This document shows positions 26,330-34,551 of a stretch of DNA of 36,368 nucleotides, piece by piece (the stretch's first letter is position 1; each line of letters opens with the position of its first letter). The position numbers and the translations under genes were made by a program. The stretch is from Promethearchaeota archaeon (lineage in GTDB: Archaea > Asgardarchaeota > Lokiarchaeia > Sigyniarchaeales > SOKP01): contig SHMU01000014.1 of the NCBI GenBank assembly GCA_008080765.1, positions 1-36,368 of the forward strand, read 5' to 3'. The notes under the pieces are model-generated. The model had not been told where the DNA came from. It saw only the letters and a list, made by a program, of their open reading frames with translations, and did no database searches.

Positions 26330-26965
26330 ATGTCAGAGATAAATATTACATTAGATGATGCGAAAAATTTAATTGGATACATAAGAGAAAATATAGCATA
26401 TTTTCTTAAGACAGGTAAGAGATTACCAATTCCAGAACAATTAAAACAAAGATTTCGTAATAAATGTGGCGCTTTTGTCACACTTAATAAAACCAATGTC
26501 AGTGGGAACCCTCTGAGAGGATGTATTGGGTATATTGAGCCAAAATATGAATTATGTGAAGTTATTCATCGCGTATCGGTGAGTGCAGCATGTGAGGATC
26601 CACGATTCCCGTCGGTAAGACTTGAGGAATTGGACAACATTATAATCGAAATCTCCATTTTAACACCACCAAAATTAATTGAAGTAAACGAGCCGCAAGA
26701 ATATTTTCATCAGATAAAGATTGGAAGGGATGGACTTATTGTCGAGAGGGGAATGAGAAGGGGATTGCTCCTACCCCAAGTTCCCATCGAGCATGAGAGG
26801 AATTGGGATGCTAAAACGTTTTTAGAACAAACTTGTAGAAAAGCATGGCTCTCACAAGATGCGTGGAAAGAAGAGGATATAAAGGTATATAAGTTTTCTG
26901 CAATTCTTTTTGAAGAAACTTCACCAGGAGGGCAAGTAGAGAGAAAATATCTCACCGAACAGTGA
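26330..26965 (+). CDS. AMMECR1 domain protein
   Basis: The 211-residue protein is a single AMMECR1 domain. It has the invariant LRGCIG (about 62-67), ACEDPRFPSVRLEEL, EISILTPP, GLIVERGMRRGLLLPQVP and TFLEQTCRKAWLSQDAW. The domain is conserved from archaea to humans and its molecular function is not settled; an enzymatic role linked to nucleotide or radical chemistry has been suggested. Length is typical. It is followed by the soluble SCP2 gene on the same strand. Confidence 0.95.
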   Translation: MSEINITLDDAKNLIGYIRENIAYFLKTGKRLPIPEQLKQRFRNKCGAFVTLNKTNVSGNPLRGCIGYIEPKYELCEVIHRVSVSAACEDPRFPSVRLEELDNIIIEISILTPPKLIEVNEPQEYFHQIKIGRDGLIVERGMRRGLLLPQVPIEHERNWDAKTFLEQTCRKAWLSQDAWKEEDIKVYKFSAILFEETSPGGQVERKYLTEQ

Positions 26966-27059
26966 TTATTCGCAAATATTGCGCCTAATTATCAACAATA
27001 TATTAATTATTTATATTAGGGTTCACTCATATTTAATAAAATTAATGTGTATTATTAGT

Positions 27060-27410
27060 ATGGCAAATTTCAATAATATAGAAGAATGTCTAAAAGAAAT
27101 TGAAAGACGATATAATGAAAACGAAAAAGCCCGAGATAAACTAAGTTCATTTCACGACCCCATTCAAATGACCTTTTCGGACACCGGAAGAAAGGTATTG
27201 CTGCTAATTAATGGAGATCAAGGGATTGAGGTAAAAGATAACACTGCAGATGAAAATGCAGCGGTAAAGATCGAATTTACAGAAGAACAGGTCCTTATGG
27301 ATATGTTTAATGGAGAGATTGGTGGAGTCAAAGCCTATAGTTCGGGGAAAATAAAGATTGTTGAGGGCAGCATTCGGAACCTAATGAAGTTGAGGAAGCT
27401 CATGTTCTAA
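27060..27410 (+). CDS. Soluble SCP2-like lipid-binding domain protein
   Basis: The 116-residue protein (MANFNNIEECLKEIERRY...) is a single SCP2 (sterol carrier protein 2) domain: IQMTFSDTGRKVLLLINGDQ, AAVKIEFTEEQVLMDMFNG, and VKAYSSGKIKIVEGSIRNLM. SCP2 folds bind fatty acyl chains, lipids or their CoA esters. The ORF track start at 26979 adds an unrelated hydrophobic stretch. ATG 27060 is preferred because a TATA-like ATTTAATAAAATT lies about 20-30 bases upstream. Its ending LMKLRKLMF is shared with the membrane-bound paralogue at 29126, so one arose by duplication. Confidence 0.8.
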   Translation: MANFNNIEECLKEIERRYNENEKARDKLSSFHDPIQMTFSDTGRKVLLLINGDQGIEVKDNTADENAAVKIEFTEEQVLMDMFNGEIGGVKAYSSGKIKIVEGSIRNLMKLRKLMF

Positions 27411-27494
27411 GCATTAGAGAGGACTAGATACCTGGCTAAGGCATTAGGGGAGAGTAAATTAATATTTTAACTCATGAAATTTCACATATTTTTC

Positions 27495-29063
27495 TTATTC
27501 TTTATATTTTTTAAATAATCTTTGCCACTCGCTATACCGAACAGAAAGTTTTTGGTTCATTTCTGATCTTGGATAAATTTCCTTTATAGTATTAGTCTGT
27601 TGATTTTTCTCTTTAAGATCAGCAATCGACTGGATTTTTTCAGCAGCAATATCACATAATACCAGCATTCCTTGTATGGTGGTTTCAAAGCTCGTGGATG
27701 TTCTTATTGGCATTGAATAGAGGTCTGCAAATCGCTGCAGTAAGATGGGATTGCGGGTGATCCCTCCCATAATTGATAATGTGTATTTTTCCATTTTTAT
27801 CCTTTCTAATAAATAATCAATATTTCCGCTAATTGCAAATTGGATATTATCAAACACGGAAGCAATGAAGCAATCCTTATTCATTGTGAGTTCCTCAACT
27901 CCTCCTGGAGAATTAAAGTGGAAAATTCCCGGAGTAATACCCATCTGTGTACTTGCTAAAGGTGAAGGTCCTAGAAATGAAAATACAGATTTCATTCTAA
28001 TTTCTTCTGATGATGCTCCTCTCTCAAATTCATCAAAACGTTTGTAAGCAAGATCTAAGGCTTCAAATCGTTCTTTAAGCGAACCCAATTGATCTGAGAA
28101 AAATAATTTAGCCGCCCATATTAATAATTGTCCCGTGAGACCCGTATTAGCCTCAATATAATAATTATCTGATAAATTTTTTATAGTCATTAATCCTGAC
28201 CATGTGCTTTCTTCTGAACTAATATGTAGATCTTGAGTGACCATTTGCACGGGAGTGGTCGTGCCTAATACAGCTCCGATGGATCCTTCGGTAATAGAAT
28301 TACAACCCAATAAGGCAGCTTGGGTGTCGGGAATACCAGCCACTAAATTTGTTTCAGAACTTAATCCCAATTGTTGTTGATATTTTTCTGATACAGTGCC
28401 AATGATTTCTCCGGGAAGAACAGGCCAAGGAAAGAAATAATCCGGTAAATCTAGGATGTTTTTCCAAGCAGGATGCCATAGTTTTGTTTCCAAATCAAGA
28501 AAACCCGACTCTGCCGCACTTACAATACTTGCATGAGTTTCTCCCCCAAATTTTACGAGGATCCAACTATCTTGGGGCAAATATTGCGTAATTTGAGAAA
28601 TTCTATCATCAACATCCGTTTCTTCTTGAAAATATTTATATCGTGCAGGGGGCAATAAAAGAGAAGGAAAATGTCCGCAGCTTTGATACATTGATTTTCC
28701 CATCCAATCAGAACAGAGATCTTCCAATTCATCCGCGTAATCAATTCCACGAAGCTCAAAACTGGCTCCAATATAGATCGCATTACTCTCATCATCGGCA
28801 AATACGCAGCTAGGACGAATTGAAGAGGAGGTAATATACTTAATGTCTTTGGGATTAATCTTGGCGGAATCAATTGTTTTTTTCGTCAATTTTAGTAAGT
28901 CGTCCCAATAAGTATTATAATTCCATTCTCGTTGAAATCCATCTGGACTTTCAATTACTTCGGGTGTCCACGAATCAATTGCAATTATTGTTCCCATCTC
29001 ATCAGCAATCGCACATTTAACTATTTTACTGCCACAGTCAAATACCATTCTATATTCAGTCAT
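27495..29063 (-). CDS. FGGY-family carbohydrate kinase, substrate unknown
   Basis: The 522-residue protein is an FGGY kinase: MVFDCGSKIVKCAIAD at the start, LVAGIPDTQAALLGCN and VLGTTTPVQM in the middle, and SIMGGITRNPILLQRFADL near the C-terminus. It lacks the NQRET/WQDRR residues of glycerol kinase. The longer insert regions recall xylulokinase and LsrK-like kinases, without a clear match. It converges on the soluble SCP2 gene and is divergent from the membrane SCP2 gene (62 bases between starts). A dehydrogenase-aldolase fusion lies two genes away, so it may phosphorylate the sugar that the aldolase cleaves, as FucK and FucA do. Confidence 0.82.
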   Translation of the reverse strand: MTEYRMVFDCGSKIVKCAIADEMGTIIAIDSWTPEVIESPDGFQREWNYNTYWDDLLKLTKKTIDSAKINPKDIKYITSSSIRPSCVFADDESNAIYIGASFELRGIDYADELEDLCSDWMGKSMYQSCGHFPSLLLPPARYKYFQEETDVDDRISQITQYLPQDSWILVKFGGETHASIVSAAESGFLDLETKLWHPAWKNILDLPDYFFPWPVLPGEIIGTVSEKYQQQLGLSSETNLVAGIPDTQAALLGCNSITEGSIGAVLGTTTPVQMVTQDLHISSEESTWSGLMTIKNLSDNYYIEANTGLTGQLLIWAAKLFFSDQLGSLKERFEALDLAYKRFDEFERGASSEEIRMKSVFSFLGPSPLASTQMGITPGIFHFNSPGGVEELTMNKDCFIASVFDNIQFAISGNIDYLLERIKMEKYTLSIMGGITRNPILLQRFADLYSMPIRTSTSFETTIQGMLVLCDIAAEKIQSIADLKEKNQQTNTIKEIYPRSEMNQKLSVRYSEWQRLFKKYKE

Positions 29064-29125
29064 GATAATAGCTTATATTAGTTAACATAGTTAATAATAA
29101 TAGTGTTAAAAGTATTTATTAAATT

Positions 29126-29974
29126 ATGAGTTCAACTATCAAATCATTAAATGCATATTTGGTTGTCGCGTTGATCTCCTTATTTATTACGGGGATAGCT
29201 TTAATTTTTTTAGGTTTTTCGTTTAATGTAATTATTATAGAAATCTCTCCTTACGCAGAGACTGATACTGGCTTCCTTAATGCATTTACGCTTATTATAC
29301 TATTTTTTGGATTGTTTTTGATCGTGGTAGGCGCTTTTCAATCCTTTGGGTTAATTAAAAAAATAAAACATGTAATTGATGATATTTTATCGGGAAAATT
29401 AGGTGAACTAGTTGGAGATTTTAAAGGTCAAGCGAGCATTCAAAGATCTTCTGGACTAGGTGGAGGTTTACATATTATTCGCCCTCCTATGACAGAGACC
29501 AGTAGCGCAGTAAGTCCAAAAGCTGTAAGCTCCCCAAAGAAACCTCAAGCTCAAAAACCTGTAACTGCAAAAACTCAGCAAGTCTCAACCGTCCCTTATA
29601 AACCTACAACCATGAAAAGTCAAGAATCAATCGGGGACACGCTTGATGTTTCTCTCGAAGAGGCACTCCAAAAAATCGTGGAGAGATATGAAGATCCTAA
29701 AGTGTCGAAATCGTTTAGTTCTTGGAAAGAGACATTAATGATGACATTTCCCGATATTGGAAAATCCTATTTATACATGATAAATAACGATCAAGGAATA
29801 GAATTAATAGAAGGATATGACGAAGAGGCTGCGGTTCAAGTGAAATTAAGCTCAGAAATATTCATTAAGATGATGACCAAACAAATAAATCCGATTAAAG
29901 CATATTCAAGTGGAGAACTTGAGGTATCAGGAAAAATGAAAAATCTATTAAAGCTGCGCAAGCTTATGTTTTAA
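29126..29974 (+). CDS. Membrane-anchored SCP2-like protein
   Basis: The 282-residue protein has two transmembrane segments (about 10-36 and 53-76), a basic turn LIKKIKHVI, and a Pro/Lys/Ala-rich linker (about 110-170). An SCP2 domain follows (about 178-282). The domain shows LMMTFPDIGKSYLYMINNDQ, AAVQVKLSSEIFIKMM, and IKAYSSGELEVSGKMKNLL. Its ending LLKLRKLMF repeats that of the soluble paralogue. The tethered domain could pick up or present lipids at the membrane. It lies 37 bases upstream of the dehydrogenase-aldolase gene and may be co-transcribed with it. Confidence 0.78.
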   Translation: MSSTIKSLNAYLVVALISLFITGIALIFLGFSFNVIIIEISPYAETDTGFLNAFTLIILFFGLFLIVVGAFQSFGLIKKIKHVIDDILSGKLGELVGDFKGQASIQRSSGLGGGLHIIRPPMTETSSAVSPKAVSSPKKPQAQKPVTAKTQQVSTVPYKPTTMKSQESIGDTLDVSLEEALQKIVERYEDPKVSKSFSSWKETLMMTFPDIGKSYLYMINNDQGIELIEGYDEEAAVQVKLSSEIFIKMMTKQINPIKAYSSGELEVSGKMKNLLKLRKLMF

Positions 29975-30011
29975 GAAAGCTTTCTTATGGAATAAAATAG
30001 GTGATAAATGA

Positions 30012-31742
30012 ATGAAAACATATATTACAGCTCAATTGTCTCCGGCGTCTTTAGAAAACCTTAGAACTCTTATTGGAGATGAAATTATCTATGAAAGCTG
30101 GCGGGAAACTAAGCATGTCTATTTCAGCGCAGAAGATTTAGTGAAAAAAATAAATGAAATCGGCGCAGAGATATTCTTATGTGAAGCGGATAATGTTAAG
30201 AAGGATGTATTAGAAAATGTGAATCTAAAGATTATTGGTTCCACTCGAGGGGATCCTAATAACATAGATATAGAAACCGCCACGAAAAAGGGTATTCCGG
30301 TGCTTAATGCGGGGGGAAGAAATACCAATGCCGTTGCAGAGATGACCATTACGGCAATGCTTGCCTTGATGCGCAAACTTCATAATATTGAACGAGAACT
30401 TCATTCTGATACCTTTCATGTGGAGGATTTTTCCGATTATCTGAAGTATTTCAACAAGTTTCAAGGATATGAATTAAAGGGAAAAACAGTAGGAATTATT
30501 GGATTAGGAAGAATTGGATTTGAAGTCGCAAAACGATTAAAGGCATTTGAGGTCAATTTTCTGGTATATGATCCCTATGTAGTAAAGGAACGATTAAATT
30601 TTATTAATGGGAATCAAGTAGACATTAACACCCTAATGGCAAATTCAGATATTATTACACTTCATTGTCCTCCAACGGATGAAACAGATGGCTTGGTGGG
30701 AGAGGAACAAATCAAGCTGATGAAGAAAAACTGTTTTTTTATCAATTATGCCCGAGCATCAATAACGGATGAATTTGCATTATTTGATGCCTTAAAAGAA
30801 AAAAAAATTGCTGGAGCGGCACTTGATGTCTTTAATATTGAACCAATTGATGAGGATAATGAATTCTTAGAACTTGACAATGTAATCGTAACACCTCATA
30901 TTGGTGGAGATACTTTCGAAACCGATCACAACAATGGAATGATGATGCATGATGGAATTAAGAAATTATTCAATAATGAAATCCCTTCAAATATCGTCAA
31001 TCCAGAAGTACTTCCAGGACATACTCCCGATCAATTCCCTGCTCCGCAAAAAGGTTTAGAAATTCCAATAGAACTATCCAGCTATCGAGCTCAATGTAGA
31101 GAAATTATCACTATGTGCAATACAATGCTCGATAAAGGATTAATAGTAGGCACTGCAGGAAATATAGGGGTGAGAGTGAAATTACCGAATGGAGAAGATG
31201 GTTTTCTCCTCACACCAAGCACGGTTCGCTATGAAAATATGAAAGAGGAGGATTTAGTTCTAGTGGATGGCAATCTAAAGGTCATTGCAGGGAAGCGAAA
31301 TCCCACCTCCGAAAAGCATCTTCATGTCAATATCATGAAAGCCCGAGAAGATGTTAATGCCGTAATACATTCACATGCGGAATACTCCACCATTCTTTCT
31401 ATTGCCCGAATGCGCTTGGGGCCTATAGTAGATGAAATTATCCCCTTCATTGGAGGATGTGAAGTAGCAGAATATGGTATGGCGGGCACCGAAGATATTG
31501 CAATCAAAGCTCTCATTGCTTTGGGAAACAATTATTCAGTATTTCTTGCTAATCATGGAAATGTGAGTTGTGGAACTAATTTGAAGCATGCATATACCGT
31601 GTTACAGCAAGTAGAATTTGCAGCAAGGGTTCAATATCGGGCGTCTTTATTGGGCACAATTTATGCAATTCCAGAAGAAGCTGAAGAAGATGAAAAAGAA
31701 ATGTTTGAAATCATGAAAGATGCGGGAAGCTATGATCTCTAA
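30012..31742 (+). CDS. D-2-hydroxyacid dehydrogenase fused to class II aldolase
   Basis: Residues 1-330 are a D-isomer-specific 2-hydroxyacid dehydrogenase: NAD site GIIGLGRIG (161-169) and the catalytic residues R248 (YARAS), E277 (FNIEP) and H296 (TPHIGGD). Residues 350-576 are a class II aldolase/adducin domain. It has GTAGNIGVRV for the phosphate, and zinc ligands from H453 and H455 (IHSHAEY) and H515 (ANHGNVSCG), with E434 (SEKH) in the catalytic glutamate position. Both active sites look complete. The fusion would link oxidation or reduction of a hydroxyacid with cleavage or decarboxylation of a phosphorylated sugar or sugar acid. Fuculose- or erythronate-type pathways are the nearest known analogies. 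The nearby FGGY kinase could supply the substrate. A frameshift-free join over a 20-residue linker argues for a real fusion. Confidence 0.88.
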   Translation: MKTYITAQLSPASLENLRTLIGDEIIYESWRETKHVYFSAEDLVKKINEIGAEIFLCEADNVKKDVLENVNLKIIGSTRGDPNNIDIETATKKGIPVLNAGGRNTNAVAEMTITAMLALMRKLHNIERELHSDTFHVEDFSDYLKYFNKFQGYELKGKTVGIIGLGRIGFEVAKRLKAFEVNFLVYDPYVVKERLNFINGNQVDINTLMANSDIITLHCPPTDETDGLVGEEQIKLMKKNCFFINYARASITDEFALFDALKEKKIAGAALDVFNIEPIDEDNEFLELDNVIVTPHIGGDTFETDHNNGMMMHDGIKKLFNNEIPSNIVNPEVLPGHTPDQFPAPQKGLEIPIELSSYRAQCREIITMCNTMLDKGLIVGTAGNIGVRVKLPNGEDGFLLTPSTVRYENMKEEDLVLVDGNLKVIAGKRNPTSEKHLHVNIMKAREDVNAVIHSHAEYSTILSIARMRLGPIVDEIIPFIGGCEVAEYGMAGTEDIAIKALIALGNNYSVFLANHGNVSCGTNLKHAYTVLQQVEFAARVQYRASLLGTIYAIPEEAEEDEKEMFEIMKDAGSYDL

Positions 31743-31926
31743 TTTTTTTAACATACACACATATCTCATAATTTACTCATATATTTTTTATTTATTTTAT
31801 AATTTAGCTATTTTTAAAGATGATAACCGACAAGAATTTTTTCTTTATAATCGTTCCTCAAGAAGACTTCATACTTTAAAGTGGAGATGAATTGAACTCC
31901 TTTTTTTTTGGAACAAAAACAATTAA

Positions 31927-32136
31927 AAACCTTTCACACTCTAACCTCATATAAGTGATGGGTCCTTCTATGATACTACTACCTTAGGGACCACATGACT
32001 TCAAGCCTCCTGAGAGACCGTAAGACCCCTCAATATCCTTTCGGATTTACATAGGCACGTCTCAAGGAGCGAGGAAGCTCCAACACAAAGGAAGGATTTA
32101 CACGAATCTCATTCTTTTAGGAAGGAGTAGTTCAAC
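31927..32136 (+). pseudogene. Decayed TnpB C-terminus with right end (IS200/IS605 type)
   Basis: One plus-strand frame reads DGSFYDTTTLGTT, stop, LQAS, stop, ETVRPLNILSDLH, then SRSEEAPTQRKDL and SHSFRKE before the final stop at 32128. This follows the usual TnpB tail (G-T-T-G-x-x-A-C-G-E ... xEAPx). Both internal stops (31996 and 32011) are TGA where GGA for glycine is expected. The end GAATCTCATTCTTTTAG followed by TAGTTCAAC is the family's right-end/omega-RNA hairpin sequence. The tnpB body upstream is gone. The rest of the 517-base gap (31743-32259) has T- and A-rich sequence and no coding region that I can see. Confidence 0.6.
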
Positions 32137-32259
32137 ATATTTCCAATAAGGTATTGAAAAGTGATTAAAAAAATGATAAGCAATTACTAAGAAAATGAGA
32201 GGAAATTAATTAATTAATTAAGAATAAAAACGTATTTCTGAATTAGTTAATAAAAGTTG

Positions 32260-32634
32260 CTATTCATATAAAACACAAACAATGAGACTGAAGTTCCATG
32301 GTGCTTGCTCTCCATCGTATATTAACGCTTTTACATCTTCAGAGGCTTCAATATTGGTATGGTTTTGAAAGACTTGCCAAGCTAGATCTCCTATCATATC
32401 AGAATTCTGAAGAACTTTTTCAAAATCTTTCTTAATTCCGCCCCAATATACTTTTTTTTCATCCAATATCTTTTTAAGCTCAACTAATTCCAAAAGTCCT
32501 TGTCTGACAAGAGTTTCAGTGACTCCCGAAAACTGCTCACTAAATCGTTTTGATACCTCTTCGGGTTTACCCTCATCCATATTGAATAAAAACACAATTC
32601 CTAAAGGCTCAAGGTCCATTTTTTTATCTTTCAA
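32260..32634 (-). CDS. Hypothetical protein
   Basis: The 124-residue acidic protein has mixed helix and strand content: a strand PLGIVFLFNM at the start, two helices (KPEEVSKRFSEQFSGVTETL and LVELKKILDEKK), and a C-terminal strand FSLIVCVLYE. No metal site, membrane segment or known motif is seen. It is flanked by a tnpB relic and divergent from the crotonase across about 220 AT-rich bases that hold a 16-base tandem repeat. The profile of a short sensor-like alpha/beta domain is only an impression. Confidence 0.55.
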   Translation of the reverse strand: MKDKKMDLEPLGIVFLFNMDEGKPEEVSKRFSEQFSGVTETLVRQGLLELVELKKILDEKKVYWGGIKKDFEKVLQNSDMIGDLAWQVFQNHTNIEASEDVKALIYDGEQAPWNFSLIVCVLYE

Positions 32635-32774
32635 CTCCTTTCATAAAAATTAAATCTTTCTTAATATATTTATATTCAAATTTGATTTTGATTCTTGGTT
32701 TAATAATTTATAAATATGTATTGGAATAGAAGTATAAATACTATAATAAGCTATAATGATTCAAAATAGTTTAG

Positions 32775-32838
32775 ATTATCAAGAATAAAAATTATCAAGA
32801 ATAAAGATTATCAAGAATAAAAATTATTAAGAAGATAT
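32775..32838. repeat. 16-bp tandem repeat, about 3.5 copies
   Basis: The unit ATTATCAAGAATAAAA repeats at 32775, 32791 (last base G) and 32807. A degraded fourth copy (ATTATTAAGAAG...) begins at 32823. It lies 20 bases before the crotonase start codon, so it could influence that promoter region or simply be replication slippage. Confidence 0.85.
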
Positions 32839-32858
32839 ATGAGAGTAGATACTTTTTA

Positions 32859-33662
32859 ATGGTGAAGACTCTATTGGAACATATCAAGGTAGAAATACCA
32901 ACTACTTGCGGTGGAACTCTTGGGGGAGAATATGCAATCATTTCCTTACACCGTCCAGATAAACTGAACGCAATAACTATACAGACTCTGGAAGAAATCG
33001 TTTTTGCACTAAATTCGATGGAATTAGATGAGCGGATTAAATGCGTAATGATACGAGGGACTAAAAATTATACCAAAAAACCTTCTTTTTCAACTGGTGC
33101 CGATTTGAGCAGTCCCTTTAGCCCAGAGATAAAACCTAACATCCCAATTCATATGAGTCATGCAATGTACCTATTTCATAAAAGATTTAACATTATTGAG
33201 CAGTTTCCAAAACCTTTAATTGCTGCAGTGGATGGTTATGCATTGGGAGGGGGATGTGAATTAACGCTTGTTTGTGATATTATTATGGCAAGCATACGTT
33301 CAACATTCGGCTTTTCCGAAATATTACGAGGAATCTTTCCCGCCGGAGGTGGTACCCAACGATTGGTACAGAATATAGGATTAGCACGATCCGTTCGAAT
33401 GTTATATTTTGGAGAACGATATACCGCTTCCGAGATGTTTAAGTGGGGTTACATTCATTTCCTTATTAAAAATCATCAATTCGAAGAAAAGATTCACGCA
33501 TTTATGGAACGAATAAGCGCTCTACCTATAAATACACTATTTATTATTAAAAAATGCCTCAAATTTGGAACTCAGATTCCCTTCCTAATAGGAACTCAAC
33601 TGGAACAGCTAGGGTTTGGACTAAATTCGACTTCTTCTCATGATAATAGAGAAAAAAAATGA
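32859..33662 (+). CDS. Enoyl-CoA hydratase/isomerase (crotonase) family protein
   Basis: The 267-residue protein has the crotonase fold: LHRPDKLNAI, the first oxyanion-hole segment PSFSTGADLSS, the second AVDGYALGGGCELTLVCD, and FGFSEILRGIFPAGGGTQRL with one catalytic glutamate. The position of the second hydratase glutamate (normally in MEMVLTG) holds arginine (SVRMLYFGE), so simple hydration is unlikely. An isomerase or other acyl-CoA reaction fits better. The C-terminal helical tail is short. It stands alone, downstream of a 16-base tandem repeat. Confidence 0.87.
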   Translation: MVKTLLEHIKVEIPTTCGGTLGGEYAIISLHRPDKLNAITIQTLEEIVFALNSMELDERIKCVMIRGTKNYTKKPSFSTGADLSSPFSPEIKPNIPIHMSHAMYLFHKRFNIIEQFPKPLIAAVDGYALGGGCELTLVCDIIMASIRSTFGFSEILRGIFPAGGGTQRLVQNIGLARSVRMLYFGERYTASEMFKWGYIHFLIKNHQFEEKIHAFMERISALPINTLFIIKKCLKFGTQIPFLIGTQLEQLGFGLNSTSSHDNREKK

Positions 33663-33767
33663 ATTATTAAAAATATAAAATATGATACTTTAATAATAGT
33701 AAGAAGAATTATTGAGTACAAACAATATTTTAAAATTAACATACATTAGTGCGGGTCTATAGTTATT

Positions 33768-34235
33768 ATGGGAAATATTTTAGAGTACTTCCAAGGTAAA
33801 TTATATAGAAAAGAGACCATAGAAAAGTGGAATTTACCTATAAAAGTACAAGAAAAATTGAATATAGAGGAAAACAAGTATTATTTTTTAACTATTTCTC
33901 CGGAAGAGGAGCGCCATGGACATGAAAACCACATACATCTCTGCCTTTATCCCACGAAATCTGAACCAGTCTATCTAATTGAAGTTGAAACTCCGGTAAT
34001 ACTTCCAGAATTATTGCATAAATGTCTTGAACTCATAAAGGAAAATACTAAAAATATTATTACTACAACCGGTTTTTGTAAAAGTAAAGAACTTTGCTAT
34101 TTTGGCATCTTTTTTTCAATTTTGGATCCAAATGAGGTTAATTTGGACGAATTAATAGCCGATATTAAAAAAGTAGAAAAAGTGAATGATGCGAACATCT
34201 TCAAGTATACATGTGAAGGTTCGGGTGAAGCATAA
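33768..34235 (+). CDS. Hypothetical protein, possible ACT-like fold
   Basis: The 155-residue protein starts with a strand-rich segment (VQEKLNIEENKYYFLTISPE). It continues with VYLIEVETPVILPELLHKCLELI, then KNIITTTGFCKSKELCYFGIFFSILD and DELIADIKKVEKVNDANIF. That beta-alpha-beta-beta-alpha-beta order resembles a ferredoxin-like or ACT domain. The histidine cluster ERHGHENHIH near residue 45 could bind a metal. No name can be given. Its 3' end abuts a decayed tnpB end on the other strand. Confidence 0.55.
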   Translation: MGNILEYFQGKLYRKETIEKWNLPIKVQEKLNIEENKYYFLTISPEEERHGHENHIHLCLYPTKSEPVYLIEVETPVILPELLHKCLELIKENTKNIITTTGFCKSKELCYFGIFFSILDPNEVNLDELIADIKKVEKVNDANIFKYTCEGSGEA

Positions 34236-34280
34236 GGCATATATTCTTAATTTTTCTCTTTCCAGATTTTCTAATATCGA

Positions 34281-34409
34281 TTTGAACTACCAGCAGCTGA
34301 AGGAACTGAATTCTTGCTTCAAGAACCACTTCGTCACGTGGCTTCTTACGCGATTTCCACAAGTATGACTTCATATAGGGACTACGCTCGGGATAAATGT
34401 GGTTCTCGT
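34281..34409 (-). pseudogene. Second decayed TnpB C-terminus with right end
   Basis: A minus-strand frame reads TRTTFIPSVVPI, stop, SHTCGNRVRSHVTK, then WFLKQEFSSFSCW and a stop at 34287. It follows the TnpB tail pattern (GxxxCGN/E ... LKQE). The internal stop at 34371 is TGA in the place of an expected glycine GGA, as in the other relic. The end GAATTCAGTTCCTTCAG ... TAGTTCAAA resembles the right-end hairpin at 32104. The two ORF-track entries across this stretch are shadows. The remaining part of the 316-base gap (34236-34551) contains no recognisable gene. Confidence 0.5.
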
Positions 34410-34551
34410 TCATTAAAACACAAAAGGGAGTTTTTTATAATAAGGTCTGAGAGGGATTCGATGTACTGATTGATGTACCATTCAAAAGACCCCTAAATGA
34501 GCAGTTATTTTTTCGCTTTTATTGGTAAAGCAGATTTGGACTGCCAACTAT

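Noticed and set aside
26979-27059. Extended SCP2 start at 26979
   Set aside because: The extension is an AT-rich hydrophobic translation absent from the paralogue, and a TATA-like box lies inside it.
32775-32838. CRISPR-like array
   Set aside because: The 16-base units are directly adjacent with no spacers, and no cas genes are in the window.
34186-34413. ORFs at 34186 (+) and 34201 (-) as genes
   Set aside because: A third frame in the same place reads as a decayed TnpB tail with a right-end motif, and neither ORF shows a family or a plausible promoter.
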